A stretch of 64,000 nt of DNA from Cannabis sativa (taxonomy: Eukaryota; Streptophyta; Magnoliopsida; Rosales; Cannabaceae). The first letter of the stretch is position 1. Each line of letters opens with the position of its first letter. Shown here piece by piece: positions 1 to 11,345 of the stretch. Made by a program: the position numbers and the translations under genes. Below the pieces are notes generated by a model that was given only the letters and a program-made list of their open reading frames with translations, ran no database searches and was not told where the DNA came from. The stretch spans positions 51,787,429 through 51,851,428 of the forward strand of contig NC_083610.1 of NCBI RefSeq assembly GCF_029168945.1. The letters run 5' to 3'.

Positions 1-1760
1 CTCAGATCTCTAACCCTCGAATCCTTTCTGTAGCAGAGTATAATCAAGATCTGAGCCCGAATGTCCTTCTTCTTCAAGTTTGATCCTTCACAGTCTTCCA
101 ATCTATGATTGAGTTACTGCTTGCTGTGTGTGGGCACTTACTCTTTCAGTAGGGTTCGAAATTGATGAAGGGAAAAGAGAATAGGGATTTCGGCCAGGTA
201 TAGAAAGTGGGGAAGGCTTTATTTTTTTGAAGAGAGAAATTTCTGACAGAAAACTAATGAAAGCTTGTGTTGAAAACTTATAATTTGACTGAGCCATCAC
301 TTTCTATTTATAGGCAACTACTAGGTTTAGGTTAGGAATTATTTGGCATTAAAATAATGAAAATATTAATTTGAAAAACCTCATTAAGTGGCCGGCCAAG
401 GTGTAGTAGTGGGCCCCACTTGATTTTGCAGTTTTATCAAATTTTATTTCTATTTTCTCAAAAACGCCAATTTTTCAATTCTAACCTTTTAAATGCCAAA
501 ACTAATTATTTAATAACTATAATAGATTATTAAATAATATTGTCATTTAATTTAATTATTAATTAGACATATAAAGTCCATTAATAAAGAAATAAACCTA
601 GAAACTCTTTTCTTTACAATTTCACCCCTTCTTAGTGAAAATTCATAAAATTAGACATAGTCTAACTTTAGAATTATAATTGATCAATCACGAATCAATT
701 AAGGAGTCTTACAAGCAGAATGTTCTCAACTAGAATGGGGACCATGGATCTATATGCTGAGCTTCCAATAAGTGAACCAAATTTACCAAGTAAATTCCTA
801 CTTATTAATTCTTCGTTGAATCCACTCTTAGAACTTAGAATTGAACTCTCAGACTTATAAAGAGCATATTATATGTTCCACGATATCAATATGCTATCTC
901 ATTTAACCATTGTTATAATCTTATTGTGATTTAAAGATCCTCTATATAGATGATCTACATCGAGATGGGATTTCTTTACCGTTCTCACCCCTCAATGTCT
1001 TTTGCCCCTTAAAACACTTAGCTACCTGTAAATGGTGTTTAGTGATCTAATGATTAGTCAGTTAAACAAGAGCTCATCCATTTACTTCTATTTGCTAAGC
1101 TCGAAGGGAATCATCACTTGACTTCTATACACCAGTAGAAGCTATAGATTCCATATTTATGTTCAGCACTCCCACTCAATCATACTATCATGTTCCCAAA
1201 ATATACGTATCACCCTGACCTAAAAGTAGGCATAACTAATAAATCAAAGAACATGAATAGCACTCCTGAGTTGAGCCTAAGCATATCAGGATTTAGATTC
1301 TTTTAATCTTAAGATCAACTACTGATATTGACTTGGAAAGATATGTATAACGGTAAGTTTGTAATATCTTAACTTAGTTGCAATATCGGTCCAGTCCAAT
1401 GTATACTCCATACATTCGAAACTAGTATACTTTACTAATGTCCTGGAAAGAACATAACACTTACTCCAAGTGTAAGTACACATCATCGCTGATTATCACA
1501 TTAGTGTAAATCCAATAACACTGATGAAACAGGGACCAAGTCTTTTGATTCATATGATCACAATCACATTCCACTGTGTTGACGATACTGTAATTGTGAA
1601 TAAACATATGATCTGGATTTAACTGATTTTGTGTGTAAATGTAATAAACATATTAAACCATTAGCATGTAAAATTCATGCAAACATCAATCACTTCAAAT
1701 TTCTTATATTGATAACTAATCAGATTGTAAAGAGTTTTATTTAGGGCATAAAACCTAACA
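1..1760 (-). repeat. Reversed copia LTR (element Z), partial
   Basis: This is the reverse complement of the 1.89-kb LTR seen whole at 8053-9941 and 59020-60912. The right end at 1760 is the LTR start (reverse complement of TGTTAGGTTTTATGCCC). The left end runs off the window, so about 160 bp of the LTR 3' end are missing. A reverse-strand TATA box (CCTATAAATAG) lies near 305-315. It is either the 5' LTR of a minus-strand element lying to the left or a solo LTR. It abuts plus-strand LTR sequence at 1761 without a spacer, which fits insertion into the 5' LTR of element A. Confidence 0.85.
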
Positions 1761-2040
1761 GCCACACACAGCAAGTGGTACCTCAATCATAGATTGGAAG
1801 ACTGTGAAGGATCACACACAAAGAGAATGATACTCGGGCTCAGATCTTGATAATACTCTGCGACAGAAAGGATACAAGGGTTAGAAATCTGAGTGGAAGG
1901 AGACATTATTCTGCTGCTACCAATGTAAGGTTTTCTTAACTTTATATGTGTTTAATTATCGTTTTAGAAAGTTCATATTTAGGGTGTTAAACAACATACT
2001 TTTGAGTAGATCTAAGATCCTGGTAAAACAAATTCCAACA
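1761..2040 (+). repeat. Remnant of 5' LTR of element A
   Basis: The last 280 bp of the LTR, matching 60620-60912 and 9660-9941, ending in CCAACA at 2040. It contains the sequence CAATGTAAGG at 1921-1930, which looks like a 5' splice donor (GT at 1925). The promoter half is separated from it by the reversed LTR to the left. Confidence 0.85.
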
Positions 2041-2041
2041 A

Positions 2042-2060
2042 CTGGCCTCTGAGCCATGGT
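2042..2060 (+). other. Primer binding site of element A
   Basis: Directly after the LTR end comes CTGGCCTCTGAGCCATGG. It resembles the initiator-Met tRNA site of plant copia elements (TGGTATCAGAGCC) but has TGGCCTC in place of TGGTATC. Element C has the same variant, while element B has the canonical form. Confidence 0.7.
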
Positions 2061-2409
2061 AATTGATTTGCTTGCAAGAAATTTGCACTTAAAATGATTT
2101 GTTTGTGATTTGGATGGTTTCATGTTGTTTTGTGTGTTATATGATGATTGATTGATGTTTGTGAATTTTCGTGAAAAATAATTAAAATTCTGTTTCTGGA
2201 ATTATTTTTATTGGATATTTTGGAAAAAATTAAGTAATTTACTTTTTTACAAAACTCAATTTCGATTTTATTTGAATTAGTTATGAATTTTTGAAAATCG
2301 GAAAAATATCAGGGTGGTGCAACTACCTACGCGCGCGGATGAGGGGCATCCCTCGGACAACACGCACTCAGACAAGGTTTCTCGGTCAAGCATCTCCCCT
2401 AGCGCGCGC

Positions 2410-2445
2410 GGACAGTATGCATCAGTATGCATTTGCATACTGTCC
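2410..2445 (+). promoter_or_regulatory. 12-bp hairpin in GC island of leader A
   Basis: GGACAGTATGCA (2410-2421) and TGCATACTGTCC (2434-2445) are perfect inverted repeats with a 12-nt loop. Equivalent hairpins lie at 61369-61393 in C and 38648-38675 in B, at a similar distance from the primer binding site. The function is unknown; an RNA dimerisation or packaging element is an inference. Confidence 0.65.
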
Positions 2446-4911
2446 GTACAACTCGCAAATTTTTTCGTTTTCTTCGATTTTTCATGCTATTTCATGGAAT
2501 TAACTTCCGATTTTTTATGTAGTTTTGTATTTTGATTTTTACTTTTCAATTTTCAAATCTAATTATCAGAAATAAATTAATTTGAATTTTTTTAAAAATT
2601 AATTTTAGATATTAGTGTAATTTGAATCTGAAAATAGGTAAAAATCTATCTTTTTGCTTAATTTTTTATCTTAGTTTTAAATTTGATTATTTTATCTTAT
2701 TTTTTTTTTAAATTTAAGGTCAGATACTAAATTTTTTAAATTAAATATTTTTTTAATTTGACCTTATTTAAATTTAAAATAAGATTACTATAATCATGAT
2801 ATATTGAATAGAAATAAGATATTTTGCTAACATTTTAAATTTTGTTATTTTATTTATTTAAATTAAATTATAAAATCAGAAAAAGATATTAATTTATTTT
2901 TTTTTATTATTTTATTGAATATTTAATTTATAATATAACATGAAATTTTTAAAAGTGGTTAGCAAATTTTTTGAAATGATATTTAGGTTAACCTATTTTT
3001 TTAAAATTGTAGGTTTAATTTTAAATATTATTTTATTTTATATTAAATTCTGAAAATATATTTTTTTTTATTATTATTTATTATTTTTCGAAATTTAGTT
3101 ATTTAAAATTAAATAAATCCTACATCCAACTATCCAATTCATCTTGTTGCAGGCGTATGTGTTTTAGCTTATGTGTAAGTTTTATAAAACCTATTATTGC
3201 TTGATCTAAATTTCCATGGTTAACTTGTTGACAGATCCAATGATCTGATTTTAACCCATGGTTGATTTGTCAATAGGTTAAGTAAATAATTTGTAACAGG
3301 TAAATTTTACATTGTTCTTTCATCTGTGTATGACCTAGTAACATGATAGGGTCCATCCAAATCTGTGTGCATGTGTGAGCCTATATGTTTATTTTATTAT
3401 AGATGCATATAGGTTGTTGCTAAATAAAATGTCACACCTTGATAGATTTTATTTAGGTCAATTAATAACAGTTATTTATTTTAAGATTAAATTCCTCTCT
3501 TTTGGGCACTGTGTGAAAGTTGGGGGCCAATAGAAGTGGGTACGACATACTGAACCCAACTCCCCCTCACATGAACTATCCCAATTGTGAAGGCCCATTT
3601 GCCTGATTTGAATAATTGTGCTATGTTAATTAAATTACTTTATCCTAATAAAATTGATTAGCAACATAATTAACTTTTAAAATATATGAAATTTATTTTC
3701 ATTTTAATATTTTAAAGTTAATATTAAGAAAAACACTCTTAGTTTTAGATATTATTTCTAGATAAACTATTTGTATTTTTCTTGTATTTAATTAAATAAA
3801 GAATTTTATCTAACTAGATTCTTTCTGAAGCTTATTTATTAAATATTCCTATTTAAGTTATAAATTAGTTATTTTAACTCATTTTCCTCATCTTACATAA
3901 ATTTGAAAAGATACTTAGTTGAAATGAGATATTTTCTAGATAGTTATTTCTGGACTACTTATTATTTCTAATATTAAATAGGAAATTATTATACATTGTG
4001 AAATCAATTATTTAAATAATTAATTTTGCTGCAATCAAAGTTAAGAATATTTTTCCTAGTAATAAACTAGAGATTAATAATTAAGCCTTCTTTACACTTA
4101 ATTATTTATTTCTTGAATTTAATATATTTAATTAAATTGAAAAATAAAATATCTAAGTTGATTTTCATCATGATACTTAAATATTTTTTTTCATGACACT
4201 TAATTAAATAGAAAATTATTTTAAGTTGAAATTTATTTTTTCAACTTAAATTTAAATAATTTTCAAAATATATTTTATTTATTTTATTAATCAATTTCGA
4301 AATTGCATTTAATTATGCAAGATGATTCTGAATTTATCTTGAAAAATAGATTAAGTTGTAAATTAATTATTTATTTTAATTAATTTTTGGACCAACTTAA
4401 ATCAATGATTTTTTCATTTAGTAATTAAGTTACAATAAATAAATTAAAATATATTATTAGAAATTGAATTAATTAGTCAAAAAGAAAATCTAGATAGGTG
4501 ATATTTTTGCTTGAAGTATTTTTTCTAAGTAATTATTATTTAAGTATTTCGAAAATAGTATAGTATTATACTTTCTTTTTCAAAATACAATAAATATATT
4601 CTTATGAAAATTTAAATTTGAGTTGCAAATTAATTTAAATTAATACAACTTAAATTAAATAATTTTCTTAATATTTATTGAAAATTCATACTAAGATGGA
4701 AATAATTCAATTTATTTTCATAACCATCTAAGTTTAATTTTATAAATATTAAATTAAATTCTATTTAGAGTTTTTTTCTAAATTTCATATTTAATGAATA
4801 TATATATTATAAATAATAAAAGAAAATGCATTTTAAATAATGAGCTTTATTATCATTAAGATATTCGATCTCCATTGTTGGTTTTACATAACTTTTGTTT
4901 TAATGAGTAAT

Positions 4912-4926
4912 CCTCCCTAATGGAGG
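4912..4926 (+). promoter_or_regulatory. Conserved 5-bp stem-loop in leader A
   Basis: CCTCC-CTAAT-GGAGG forms a small perfect stem-loop. Element B has the same stem in the equivalent place (36878-36892 on the minus strand). It lies upstream of the duplicated 21-nt motif. Confidence 0.5.
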
Positions 4927-5077
4927 AACGTTCATTAGCAGGTTAGCACCGTTGAATCTCGAAAGATAAGTAGCTTTGTAAGTGTTTTATATGGTATTGA
5001 TCACCCTAATGGTAGCGACTGTATTTGACTTACAAAATATGAAACAATGGTAGAAGCTCATAAGATAGAATAGCCTT

Positions 5078-5211
5078 GACTCTCGCCTAAACGGGACAAC
5101 GCTAAATTCCAATCTTGATCGAATAAAAGGTTGCTAGAATAGTTATTATTTTAGATGAGCTAACAACTCTATTCAATGGATGGTAGCTTTGACTCTCGCC
5201 TAAACAGGACA
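5078..5211 (+). repeat. Duplicated 21-nt leader motif
   Basis: GACTCTCGCCTAAACGGGAC (+A) at 5078-5098 recurs at 5191-5211 with one change (AACAGGACA). Start-to-start spacing is 113 nt. Element B has both copies on the minus strand (36592-36612 and 36704-36724) with 112-nt spacing. Motif and spacing are kept while the surrounding leader has diverged, which suggests a function at RNA level. Confidence 0.6.
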
Positions 5212-5373
5212 CTGATATCAGTTTGTTGAAAACCATGGAAATTATTTAGGATTGTATTTTTTAGTATTTTCTCTTATCATTCCTACTTGCTATGTGCTTA
5301 TAATTTCTGAATTGGATTTTGTGTTAAACCATAATTGATTTCTATTTTTTATTTTGTAGTATCCTGTATAGCC

Positions 5374-6259
5374 ATGTCAAATCCCATGTTATCACTCTTG
5401 ACTAAAAATAAGCTAAGTGGATCTAACTTTCCAAAATGGAATGAGCACATTAATATTGCTCTCATAGGAGAAAGTGCCTTGTTTGTGTTAACTGAGCCGT
5501 CTCCTGAGCAGCCGGGTGACAATGCAACCAAAGCTGTTAAAGAGAAGTTCGAGCGTTGGCAGAATGATAACAATAAAGCTCGATACTTCATGCTTTCCAG
5601 CATGGTTGACACCCTTAAAACAAGGTTTGCAAAAACCGATACGGCTGCAAAAATTATGATGCAATTAACTGAGCTATTCGGTATGACATCTATTCAGTCT
5701 CGCTTTGACGCGACTAAGAAGTTCATCAATGCACGAATGAAACCCCATCAGAATGTGCGTGATCATGTTCTCCTAATGGCAAGTTATTTCCAGGAAGCCC
5801 AGAATTCATGGTGCTGAAATGGATCACACTACTCAAGTAAGCCTTATCTTGAATAGTCTGACTCCAGCTTTTCTGCCCTATACATCAAATTATGTCATGA
5901 ATAAAAAGGAAATAGACTTTCATGAGTTAGTCAATGACCTTCAGACATATGAAAATTTGATTGGAGGACCAAAGAAGAAAGGGAGTAAACCTCACAATTC
6001 TGGAAATGGTAATGGGACGGTTAAACCTGAGGCACATGTAGCCTCTACTTCAAGACCCAAATCAAAGAAGAAGTGAAAAAATACCAAGAAGCGAGCCAAA
6101 GCTGTAAAAACAGTTCAAAACAAAATGGCTGCTGCTACTTGTGATGCACTAAAAGGAAAGTGTTTCTACTGCAATGAGAAAGGCCATTGGAAACCCCAAT
6201 GTCCTAAACTTGTTGCAAAGAAACAAGGTATTTCTTTCTATAAACTTGAAGAGTTTTAG
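5374..6259 (+). pseudogene. gag: Copia Gag of element A, one frameshift and one stop
   Basis: Gag is the capsid and nucleocapsid protein of the retrotransposon particle. The ATG at 5374 opens with MSNPMLSLLTKNKLSGSNF, typical of the copia gag N terminus, followed by the SGSNFPKWNEHI capsid start. The frame shifts by one near 5793-5800 and continues from 5819 (MDHTTQVSLILNSLTPAF). A TGA at 6074-6076 interrupts the basic C-terminal part. After it comes the zinc knuckle CFYCNEKGHWKPQC (CX2CX4HX4C), and the frame ends at 6257-6259. No protease follows, so gag stands alone. A T-rich stretch ending in GTAG (5359), just before the ATG, looks like a 3' splice site. With these two lesions this copy would not give full-length Gag, but capsid and zinc knuckle are both recognisable. 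Confidence 0.8.
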
Positions 6260-8042
6260 TGAATTATTATCCAATTGGATTTTTTATTCTGGACTAACTT
6301 TGTTTATTTGTTTTTCTTCTTATTATAGCCCAAGCTGCTTGAACTCAGATGCTATCTTAGTGAGTTGGATCGGAAAGCTGGACAAAGGGGTGAAGATCGT
6401 CCAAGATAAAGATGAAGCTAATTCATTTATTTATTATTTTTTAATTAATTGTTTTAGTTTAAAAACAATTTGGATTTCTAATTTTTGTTTGGGATTTCAT
6501 TCCCTATTTTTCTCATAATGTTGCAATATTTTTTTTAATTATTAATAATATTTTATTTTCTATTACAAATAAATTGCAATTTATGAGATTGAGCTTCATT
6601 TACTTTATCTTAAACCCCAATTACCAAATTATATTTATATGTTTGTATGTGTAAGTGTTTTTATTATTGGTACAAATTCTATAATATTTACAACTCTTCA
6701 TAGAGTTATATTACATAAACACTAGAAGTTATTTCTATGTTTATAAATAATTTTTAATTCTAATACAATTATTAAGAATTTGTTTAATAAAAGGATCTTT
6801 TGATCTGATAGGGGTGGAGAAAAGTTAAGAAAACTATGCAGTTCAACGATCTTTTATATCTAATGAACTCTGAATTATATTCAACTCCACATAATCTCTA
6901 TAACACTTAGAGAATCATGATCTTTATAACCTTTAGGGGTGGATCATAATCTCTATATACTTAGGGGTCGATTTTAATCCACAGTACTCTATGTAACACA
7001 TATTTTCTTTAGACATAGAAGTAATATAATGAATTAGCTATTATCAGTATAAATCCTTGATCTTCATTATATGTTATAGTTTAGTTTTACTGTTGCAGTA
7101 AATAATGATACCAATAAAGTTCTTTGATAATGTATCACACTACCTTAATTGAGTAGGAGAATTTTAAAATTCCTTACCCATCTTCATTTGGTTGACACTT
7201 GTGATAGGAACTTAAGAACACTACTGAAAAGCAAATCTAACCATTCATGTGGATAGAAATAACTTATCAGAATTATGAGAATAAGATAGAAGAATTCTTG
7301 CATAGTCTATTCGAATGACTTGAGCCAAGATTCTTAATTCTCATAACATTTTATGGTATCTTAATTTGATTACTTAATCTCTAGAAAGTATTTTTCACTT
7401 CAAATAATAGTCTGCTATGTTCATGATTTAGTCTTAAAAGAAACTTATAGTTTCAGACTAATACAATAAGTCACAACTAGATATCCCTCCAAACAATAAG
7501 AGGTTAAAAGTATTATTTAACCAGACATCTACTATTGAGTGGGAGCTATCTGAGATGTAATCAAATAAGGAACGTTAGAAGATACTCAAGAAAGATTTAT
7601 GAAAGTGATCTATATGTTAGATATTAAGGAACTATATTAGTTATCCTTATATCTACCCCAACTCATTCAAGATTCTGAGATGGTGGTTACTCTGGGGGTG
7701 GAGGAGTTATTCTATAATAATTCAAGCTCTACCAGAGAAGATTCATAACTTTGTAAATTCGAAATTACCAAAAAGTTATTTTACTAAAGAAAATTCTACA
7801 TTGTATTATCTCAGTTCCATATTTTAAAATATGAGAGATATGTCTTCTGTTTATTCAGATATACTTTAAAACAGTAAGGATTTCAATATCCCTTGATGAG
7901 TAAAGCATATAGTAAAGGATGTTTCATAATGTATTTATGAACTTGTTTCTAGAAGTTTGGGTTGATTCAAATATACTACACTTGATCTGAAGATCAAGAC
8001 AACAGATTGATTAAAATACTCAGTTTGTTTTATGTTAGTGAA
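6260..8042 (+). other. Non-coding 3' internal region of element A
   Basis: 1.8 kb where an autonomous copia would carry pol. Frames are closed on both strands and no pol motif is visible. Part of it (6622-7035) is found again, reversed and decayed, at 42760-43182. It is therefore a fixed component of a non-autonomous family, not a private deletion product of this copy. Confidence 0.65.
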
Positions 8043-8052
8043 AGTGGGAGTT
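8043..8052 (+). other. Polypurine tract of element A
   Basis: AGTGGGAGTT directly precedes the 3' LTR start at 8053. This is the plus-strand priming site; element B has the same tract reversed at 32930-32940. Confidence 0.75.
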
Positions 8053-9941
8053 TGTTGGGTTTTGTGCCCTAAATAAAACCCTTTACAATTTGATTAGTTA
8101 TCAATATAAGAAATTTGAAGTGATTTATGTTTGCATGAATTTTTCATGCTTATGGTTTAATATGTTTATTATATTTATGCACAAAATTTGTTAAGTCCAG
8201 AACATATATTTATTCACAATTACAGTATTGTCAACACAGTGGAATGTGATTGTGATTATATGAATCAAAAGACTAAATCCCTGTTTCATCAGTGTTTCGG
8301 ATTTACACTAATGTGATAATCAGCGATGATGTGTACTTACACTTGGAGTAAGTGTTATGTTCTTTCCAGGACATTGGTAAAATATACTAGTTTCGAATGT
8401 ATGGAGTATACATTGGACTGGACCGATATTGCAACTTAGTTAAGATATTATAAACTTACCGTCATATCTTTCCAAGTCAATATCAGTAGTTGATCTTAGA
8501 TTAAAAGAATCTAAATCCTGATATGCTTACGCTCAACTCAAGAGTGTTATTCATGTTATTTGATTTATTAGTTAAGCCTACTTTTGGGTCAGGGTGATAC
8601 GTATATTTTGGGAACATGATAGTATGATTCAGTGGGAGCGCTGAACATAAATATGGAACCTATAGCTTCTACTGGTGTATAGAAGTCAAGTGATGATTCC
8701 CTTCGAGCTTAGCTAAATAGAACTGAATGGATGAGCTCTTGTTTCAGTGACTAATTCATAGATCACTAAAACATCATTTACAGGTAGCTATGTGTTTTAA
8801 GGGGCCAAATACGTCGAGGGGTGAAAACGGTAAAATTATCCCATCTCGATGTAAATCATCTATATAGAGGATCTTTGATCACATTAAGATTATAACAATG
8901 GTTAAATGAGATAGCATATCTATATCGTGAAACATATAGAATGCTCTATATAAGTCTGAGAGTGCAATTCTAAGTTCTAAGAGTGGATTCAACAAGGAAT
9001 TAATAAGTAGGGATTTACTTAGTAAATTCAGTTCACTTATTGGAAGCTCAACATATAGATCCATGGTCCCCATTCTAGTTGAGACCATACTGCTTGTAAG
9101 ACTCAATAATTTATTTGTAATTAATCAATTATCATTCTAAAGTTAGACTATGTCTAATTTATGAATTTTCACTAAGGAGGGGTGAAATTGTAAAGAAAAG
9201 AGATTCTAGGTTTATTTATTAATTAAGAGACTCTATATGTCTAATTAATAGTTATATTAAATGACAATATTATTTAATAATCTATTTTAGTTATTAAATA
9301 ATTAGTTTTGGCATTTAAATGGTTAGAATTGGAAAATTGGCGTTTTTGAGAAAATAGAAATAAAAATTGTGAAAACTGCAAAATCCAAGTAAGGCCCAAT
9401 AACACCTGTGGCCGGCCACTTGAGAAGCTTTTTTCAATTAATATTTTCATTATTTTAATGCCAAATAATTACTAACCTAAACCTAGTAGTTGCCTATAAA
9501 TAAAAAGTGATGGCTCAGTCAAATAACAAGTTTTGAACAAGTTTTCTTAAGATTGCCTTTTTTTCAGAAAAATTGAGCCTTCCTCTTTCTATCTCTATAG
9601 CCGACCCTACCTCTCTCTCTTTTCCTCTTCACAATTTTGACCCCCTAGTGATTGAGTAGTTGCCACACACAGCAAATGGTACCTCAATCATAGATTGGAC
9701 GACTGTGAAGGATCACACACAAAGAGAAGGACATTCGGGCTCAGATCTTGATAATACTCTGCGACAGAAAGGATACAAGGGTTAGAGATCTGAGTGGAAG
9801 GAGACATTATTCCGCTGCTACCAATGTAAGGTTTTCTTAACTTTATATGTGTTTAATTATCGTTTTAGAAAGTTCATGTTTAGGGTGTTAAACAGCATAC
9901 TTGTGAGTAGATCTAAGATCCTAGTGAAATAAATTCCAACA
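8053..9941 (+). repeat. 3' LTR of element A (1889 bp)
   Basis: Runs from TGTTGGGTTTTGTGCCC to CCAACA. The TATA box CCTATAAATA sits near 9493-9502. It is closely similar over its whole length to the LTR at 59020-60912 and to the reversed LTR at 1-1760. The splice-donor-like CAATGTAAGG recurs near 9821. The downstream base 9942 continues a LINE ORF, which sets the exact element boundary. Confidence 0.9.
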
Positions 9942-11342
9942 CTATTGGCGTTCAATCATGGAGATTTTATCTCAGTCATGTTGATGTTAAGAGGGCTAAA
10001 ACTCTTCTCTTCAACTTCGTGTTTAATGCCAAAGGAGCAGAAGACGGCGATCTATTGTTCAGGCATGTCAGATGCTGAAGTTGGAAGAATCCTGGAAGCC
10101 TCACAATTCAAAAGAAGCTCCCTACCATTCAGGTAACTCGGAATACCTATCTGCAAAAAGAAAATTTCTCATTCTGAATGTCAGATTTTGTTAGAGAAGA
10201 TGGTTAGTAAAATCAGAGGGTGGAGTTCTCAAAACTTGTCCTATATGGGAAGAGTAACTTTGATTAATGCTGTACTTATAGCTATACATACTTACTGGGC
10301 TCAGATTATGATATTACCAAAGAAGTTGCTCCAGGATATTGAGGCAATATGTAGATCATACTTATGGAAGGGAACTCAAATGATGATGGGTCCTGGTTTG
10401 GTGGCTTGGGAGCATGTTTGTATCCCCAAAAGTGTTGGTGGACTTGGCCTTAGAGATATTCAGAAATGGAACACAACAGCTATGACTAGGTATGTATGGG
10501 ACATAGCTAGTAAGAAAGATTGTTTGTTTGTCAAATGGATACATAATGGATACTTGAAAGATAGGTGCTGGTGGGATTATGAAGCCCCCACCGACTGCAG
10601 CTGGTTTTGGAAAAAATTGGTAGGAGTTAAAAATCAGGTGAAGGCTAAGATGGATCGGGCTACCTTTATTATGCAGAAATTCAACATATCAAATACCTAT
10701 CAATTGTTGTTTAGCAGGCCAGAGAAGAAGGATTGGTACAAACAAGTGTGCGATAGACTTGTCATTCCCAAACACAAGTTTATCTTATGGCTAGTCTTGT
10801 GGGATAGGTTGAAGACTAAGGACAGAATATGTAAATATGACACACAAGTGGACTTAACTTGTTTGCTTTGTGGGAAGGGTAATGAATCGGTTCAACACTT
10901 ATTTTTTCAGTGTGAATATAGTAGCAAGTGTCTTGCAGAATGGAAGAAGAGGCTGCAATGGGGTACGAAAGCAACATAGTTGTAGAAACTGCTGCAACTT
11001 ATCAGCAAGCTTAAAGGGATTTCAGCAACAAGGAGAAGCATGATGTTAGCTATGCTGGCTGCCTTGGTATACCAGATCTGGGGTGCACTTAATGATGTGT
11101 TGTGGAATAAAAAACAATGGCAAATCAGGAAAATTGTGAATCGAGTACAGCAGGAAAGTAAGAGAAGAATTGTAGGGGTATGGCCAAGCAAAACAAAGGA
11201 GGTGGACAAGAATTGGGTCATGAATTTGTAATTTGTAAAAATCTTAGATTTAAAGCAGTAAATAGCCGATTGTGTACAAAAACTTGAGATGTAATTGATA
11301 GTTTGAGCAATACAAGATTTCCTTATTCATCCAAAAAAAAAA
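9942..11342 (+). mobile_element. LINE fragment (3' end), interrupted by element A
   Basis: The 3' part of a plant non-LTR retrotransposon: the end of the reverse transcriptase domain, the zinc-binding tail, a short 3' UTR and a poly(A) of 10 (11333-11342). At its left end the reading frame is cut by the 3' LTR of A, so the 5' half should lie left of the window. Its poly(A) joins directly to copia H coding sequence at 11343, so the LINE had inserted into H. Confidence 0.85.
9945..11231 (+). pseudogene. LINE ORF2 C-terminus (RT thumb and zf-RVT)
   Basis: ORF2 encodes the endonuclease and reverse transcriptase used for target-primed reverse transcription. The readable part starts in the RT palm/thumb (IYCSGMSDAEVGRILEAS), passes the LPFR(Y)LGIPI motif, then RGWSSQNLSYMGRVTLINA, and ends with the zinc-binding RT domain containing CLLCGKGNESVQHLFFQC. 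Three in-frame stops break it: TAA at 10134-10136, replacing the expected Tyr of the FRYLGIP motif, and TAG at 10977-10979 and 10983-10985. The frame is otherwise continuous, so the copy decayed by point mutation and is relatively young compared with H around it. Confidence 0.85.
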
Positions 11343-11345
11343 GAG

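Larger units (their letters stand above)
2061..5373 (+). other. Leader of element A with structured islands
   Basis: About 3.3 kb of AT-rich sequence without coding capacity. It aligns with the leader of C (60932-64000) and, reversed, with that of B (36449-39008). Conserved islands stand out: a GC-rich block at 2325-2452 with a 12-bp hairpin (2410-2421 with 2434-2445); a block near 3526-3610 containing AGAAGTGGGTACGACATACT; a small stem-loop at 4912-4926; and a 21-nt motif present twice (5078-5098 and 5191-5211). A lacks roughly 230 bp near 3889 that C retains (about 62890-63120). Confidence 0.7.
1761..9941 (+). mobile_element. Copia element A, gag-only (non-autonomous)
   Basis: This LTR retrotransposon has a truncated 5' LTR (1761-2040), a primer binding site at 2042, a leader of about 3.3 kb, gag (5374-6259), 1.8 kb without coding capacity, a purine tract (8043-8052) and a full 3' LTR (8053-9941). 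No protease, integrase, RT or RNase H can be read on either strand, so movement would need pol proteins in trans. The 5' LTR is cut by the reversed LTR of Z. The 3' LTR ends inside a LINE reading frame, so A inserted into that LINE. The target-site duplication cannot be checked because the left flank lies outside the window. Confidence 0.85.

Noticed and set aside
5078..5211. CRISPR-like repeat pair in the leader of A
   Set aside because: Only two copies, plant retrotransposon context, no cas genes.
6174..6518. 114-aa ORF across the gag end of A
   Set aside because: Different frame from the zinc knuckle; hydrophobic, AT-driven composition.
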